Source: Hyphomicrobiales bacterium
Lineage (GTDB): Bacteria > Pseudomonadota > Alphaproteobacteria > Rhizobiales > CAYWUX01
Reading direction: 5' to 3'
Assembly: GCA_028279265.1 (NCBI GenBank)
Contig: JANQOC010000049.1
Location: 1 to 8,386, forward strand
Length of the DNA stretch: 8,386 nt
Part shown: one piece after another, positions 5,708 through 8,386 of the stretch
Position numbering within the stretch: the first letter of the stretch is position 1
Layout: every line of letters starts with the position of its first letter
Position numbers and translations under genes: made by a program
Notes under the pieces: model-generated
The model's input: the letters and a program-made list of their open reading frames with translations, nothing else
Database searches by the model: none
Told to the model about the DNA's origin: nothing

Positions 5708-7087
5708 TTAAAACATCCAGTACCCCGCAAGTCCCAGAAAGACGAAGAAACCGACCACATCGGTGACCGTCGTCACGAAAACGCTGGAGGCTACGGCCGG
5801 ATCGATTTTCATCTGATCCAGACCGAGGGGAACCAGAATTCCCGATAGACCGGCCACAACCATATTGAAAACCATGGCGCAGGCGATCACCAGTCCAAGC
5901 TGATCGTTGCCAAACCAGAAAACCGTGACACCACCCAGTATCACGGCAAAAAGCAGGCCATTAAGAACACCGACCACAAACTCCCGACCGATAACCCGAA
6001 AAGCGTTCACGGTTCCAAGATCGCGGGTGGCCAGTGCGCGCACGGCAACGGTCATTGTCTGTGTTCCCGCATTCCCCCCCATGGAAGCCACAATAGGCAT
6101 CAGTATGGCAAGTGCCACCATTTGATCGATCGTCGCATCGAACAAGGAAATGACCAGCGACGCTAGTATAGCCGTCAGCAAATTGACGAACAGCCAGGTA
6201 AACCGGCTCCTGGTTGTACTGAGGACCGTGTCCGTAATGCTCTCGTCACCGACGCCCCCAAGCCGGTGAATATCCTCTTCCGCTTCTTCCTGGATAACCT
6301 CGACGATGTCGTCAACGGTGACGACGCCCACGAGGCGATTGTCGTCATCAACAATAGGCGCGGACATGAGATTATAGCGTTCGAATATTCGGGCCACCTC
6401 CTCCTGGTCTTCCATAACGGATATCATTCGCAGATCCGAATCCGTAATGTCGTTGATGGGAACCGGCCGCTTGGTCCGCAGGAGATGGCTCAGGGGTACA
6501 AACCCCAGGGGATGAAAGGATGGATCGACCACATAGAGTTCTGAGAAATTCTGAGGCAGATTATCGGTCTCGCGCATATAATCGATGGTCTGTCCCACCG
6601 ACCAGTAGGGCGGTACGGCGATGACATCCGCCTGCATCATACGGCCGGCTGAATCTTCCGGGTAGTCCAGGCTGCGCTGCAGGGTTGCCCGGTCAATCTC
6701 TGGAATTTGAGACAGAATATCTGTCTGATCACTGACTTCGAGATCTTCAAGAAGGTAAACCGCGTCATCGGAATCCAATTCGACGACAGCCTGAGCCAGT
6801 TGTTCGTTGGGAAGTTCCTCGACCAGCTGGTCGCGCACGGGTTCATCGAGTTCCGTCAACATGCTGAAATCGAGATCATCCCCGATATATTGGGTCAGCA
6901 GTGTCCGATCATCGGGGCGCAGCAGTTCCATCAAATCGGCGAGATCGGAATTATGAAGATCCAGTACGGCCTCGCGCACGCTTTTGCGATCACGGCGTTC
7001 AAGGCCATCTTCCACAGATCTGACAAAGTTCGACAGAAGCGAACCATCTTCGCTACGCAACTGATTTTGCTCGATATTTTCAGTCAT
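5708..7087 (-). CDS. mgtE: Magnesium transporter MgtE
   Basis: A 459-residue inner-membrane Mg2+ channel/transporter of normal family length. Order: superhelical MgtE N domain (about 35-140, with LPNEQLAQAVVELDSDDAVYLLEDL at 92-116), the link YPEDSAGRMM (142-151), a CBS pair (about 152-265, ending GVVTVDDIVEVIQEEAEEDI), a connecting plug helix (about 270-292), then five predicted membrane helices (about 297-317, 325-352, 370-392, 397-422, 434-457). The pore-lining signature is present: PIVASMGGNAGTQTMTVAVRAL (331-352), DPAVASSVF (429-437) and VTDVVGF (441-447), where D443 matches the selectivity aspartate (D432 of the Thermus protein). The acidic cytoplasmic part is expected to sense Mg2+ and close the pore when it is abundant. 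No good ribosome binding site precedes the ATG. Divergent from the deacetylase, convergent with the coiled-coil gene. I see no M-box riboswitch in the short leader. Confidence 0.96.
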   Translation of the reverse strand: MTENIEQNQLRSEDGSLLSNFVRSVEDGLERRDRKSVREAVLDLHNSDLADLMELLRPDDRTLLTQYIGDDLDFSMLTELDEPVRDQLVEELPNEQLAQAVVELDSDDAVYLLEDLEVSDQTDILSQIPEIDRATLQRSLDYPEDSAGRMMQADVIAVPPYWSVGQTIDYMRETDNLPQNFSELYVVDPSFHPLGFVPLSHLLRTKRPVPINDITDSDLRMISVMEDQEEVARIFERYNLMSAPIVDDDNRLVGVVTVDDIVEVIQEEAEEDIHRLGGVGDESITDTVLSTTRSRFTWLFVNLLTAILASLVISLFDATIDQMVALAILMPIVASMGGNAGTQTMTVAVRALATRDLGTVNAFRVIGREFVVGVLNGLLFAVILGGVTVFWFGNDQLGLVIACAMVFNMVVAGLSGILVPLGLDQMKIDPAVASSVFVTTVTDVVGFFVFLGLAGYWMF

Positions 7088-7191
7088 GGGGTTATGCCAT
7101 TTTTAACACGCCGGGGAAAAATCTTTGCCTGCTAACGATATTGGGAATTCCGAATTGTGAGATCGCACGTTATGTTACAAGCGTTTCGTCT

Positions 7192-7274
7192 CAGATATCC
7201 GAATAGCCTCAAAGCGCTTTAAGCGCAAAGCATATTATTGGGGTGGTGAAATATTTTAGGTAACGTGATATCTG
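7192..7274. promoter_or_regulatory. Palindrome cluster between mgtE and deacetylase gene
   Basis: The 218-nt divergent intergenic region contains AAAGCGCTTT (7211-7220, perfect 10-base palindrome) overlapping GCGCTT-T-AAGCGC (7214-7226, perfect 13-base palindrome). Flanking these is an 8-base inverted pair, CAGATATC (7192-7199) and GATATCTG (7267-7274). A TATTAT (7233-7238) just right of the palindrome could be a rightward -10, placing the palindrome over the -35 zone, though no good -35 is present. This looks like a regulator site able to affect one or both genes. Confidence 0.4.
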
Positions 7275-7305
7275 GAAGCGATCGGAATGGAATATTGGGT
7301 GGGTT

Positions 7306-8199
7306 ATGAGATCATTGATCATCGGATTGATTGCGGTTGGTTCCCTGGCAACCGTTTCGACTGCGGTCCTCGCCGATTGCCTTGATTCCGGCAAATCCCT
7401 CGGTGTTGCCAGGACGATAAAAATCGATTCTACCGGCGGCCCGAAATTCGGAACGATCCAGTATCCCTCAACCATCAAGTTGAAAGAGCGGGAAGTCATA
7501 CTGACGTTCGATGACGGACCCCATCCCCAATACACGCCGAAAATTCTCAAGGCTCTGGCTGCCCATTGCACCCGCGCCACATTTTTTCCGGTTGGCCGTA
7601 TGGCCCGGGCCTATCCAAAAACCCTGCAAGCGGTTGTAAAAGCCGGGCACACCATCGGCGGCCATACCTATCGTCATCCTAATCTTGCCCGTCTGTCAAA
7701 GCGGGCGGCGATTAGGGACATTGAAAAAGGCTTCCAGGCAATCCGCAAATATGCAGGCGCAGAAGTTGCTCCATTTTTCCGGTTTCCGTTCCTGAGCGAT
7801 TCAAAGCGCTTGCGACAATATGCGGCCGAGCGGGATCTGGCGATCTTTTCCGTGGATATCGTCTCCAATGACTCTTATACGCCAAATGCGAATCGGCTGG
7901 TCCGCCGAACCATAGCTCAGCTCAAACGCAAGGGCGGCGGTATCGTTCTGTTCCATGATATCAAGAGATCGACAGCAAGGGGCATGATGAATTTCCTCAA
8001 TCAGCTGAAGGCAAATAACTTCAAAATTGTCCATGTCGTTGCAAAAACCAAATTCTCGAACCCCGCCCCTATGTATCTGACCGGATCCGCCGCGGATACG
8101 GGAACTTCGGCCAAATCATCAACCAAAAGAAAACCAAAGCCCAAGAAAGCTCCGGCAAAGAGTTTCGGCCCCCGGGACGTGTTCGATTTTCCAACCTAG
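7306..8199 (+). CDS. Secreted polysaccharide deacetylase (NodB fold)
   Basis: A 297-residue carbohydrate esterase family 4 type enzyme, expected to remove N- or O-acetyl groups from a glycan such as peptidoglycan, chitin-like or exopolysaccharide. Residues 1-23 are a Sec signal peptide (cleavage after VLA); the residue before C25 is D, so it is not a lipoprotein. Catalytic motifs are all present: TFDDGP (67-72, general base D69 and metal ligand D70), HTYRHP (120-125, metal ligands H120 and H124), RFPF (159-162), the D184 region, and LFHD (215-218, H217). The usual RxPY motif is RFPF here. The last about 35 residues are a Lys/Ser/Pro-rich tail (KRKPKPKK at 274-281) ending in RDVFDFPT, which could bind an anionic polymer. 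GGGTGGG lies 2 nt before the ATG, so the ribosome binding site is poorly spaced. Substrate cannot be told. Divergent from mgtE. Confidence 0.92.
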   Translation: MRSLIIGLIAVGSLATVSTAVLADCLDSGKSLGVARTIKIDSTGGPKFGTIQYPSTIKLKEREVILTFDDGPHPQYTPKILKALAAHCTRATFFPVGRMARAYPKTLQAVVKAGHTIGGHTYRHPNLARLSKRAAIRDIEKGFQAIRKYAGAEVAPFFRFPFLSDSKRLRQYAAERDLAIFSVDIVSNDSYTPNANRLVRRTIAQLKRKGGGIVLFHDIKRSTARGMMNFLNQLKANNFKIVHVVAKTKFSNPAPMYLTGSAADTGTSAKSSTKRKPKPKKAPAKSFGPRDVFDFPT

Positions 8200-8386
8200 G
8201 CTGCCCATTGTCGCTCCTCTCAATCGGGTATTTTGGTCCTGGTGATATAAACCGGCAAACGTCGGTCCCGGTGCACTGGTTGCCAAAGATTTATCAAATT
8301 TGAATTTGTCCGGTGCTCACCCCGGCGCAGGCCGACCCTAGCATATTCGTTTTGGCTGCGGACTGTAGATTCCCGACCCGACATCG
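8200..8386. other. Right edge, no convincing gene
   Basis: Nothing here is clearly coding. A 54-codon minus-strand frame (stop 8220-8222, ATG 8384) runs to the window edge and could be the end of a gene further right, but its product is not recognisable and it uses several rare codons. A small plus-strand hairpin (ACCGGC/GTCGGT around an AAAC loop, within 8250-8265) follows the deacetylase stop, but without a T-tract, so it is at best a weak transcript end. Confidence 0.25.

Noticed and set aside
7088..7305. Mg2+-sensing riboswitch (M-box) in the mgtE leader
   Set aside because: The 218-nt region is shared with a divergent promoter and I cannot see the conserved multi-helix M-box pattern or an attendant terminator.
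8296..8310. AAATTTGAATTT as a terminator stem
   Set aside because: It is a short AT-only near-palindrome without a GC stem or following T-tract.

Overview
The window looks like an ordinary chromosomal segment of a moderate-GC Gram-negative bacterium, most likely an alphaproteobacterium. This placement is inference. It rests on an isovaleryl-CoA dehydrogenase of mitochondrial/alphaproteobacterial type, a YdcF-family membrane protein with a C-terminal WIGLLAYYITGKTSALFPGP-like ending that I associate with alphaproteobacteria, and several Sec-exported periplasmic proteins. I see no transposase, integrase, CRISPR array, tRNA or rRNA, and no sign of recent gene transfer.

Left block (about 110-4006, all minus strand, read right to left). 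The order is ivd (isovaleryl-CoA dehydrogenase, leucine catabolism), a secreted Cys-rich LprI/DUF1311-like protein, an isocitrate lyase/PEP mutase superfamily protein, a YdcF-family (DUF218) inner-membrane protein and a single-domain rhodanese. ivd and the LprI-like gene overlap by 14 nt, and the next gap is 34 nt, so the first three are probably one transcript. A 101-nt gap with a strong hairpin separates the YdcF-like and rhodanese genes (28 nt apart), which may form a second unit or be read by attenuation or read-through.

Central intergenic region (4007-4440). This AT-rich divergent control region carries several operator-like inverted repeats, a plausible sigma70 promoter for the rightward gene and two tandem palindromes just before its ribosome binding site. 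It is the most structured non-coding DNA in the window.

Right block (4441-8199). A plus-strand gene encodes an exported, coiled-coil, cysteine-free protein of unknown family. It converges, with only 19 nt between stops, on mgtE (minus strand), a full-length CBS-regulated Mg2+ channel/transporter. mgtE is divergent from a plus-strand secreted polysaccharide deacetylase (NodB fold). Their shared 218-nt intergenic region holds overlapping perfect palindromes. The last 187 nt contain no convincing gene.

No clearly new biological system can be demonstrated from this sequence. The best leads are the unknown coiled-coil exported protein with its palindromic leader, the divergent PEP-mutase-like enzyme lacking an expected acidic metal-site residue, and the translationally coupled ivd/LprI-like pair.
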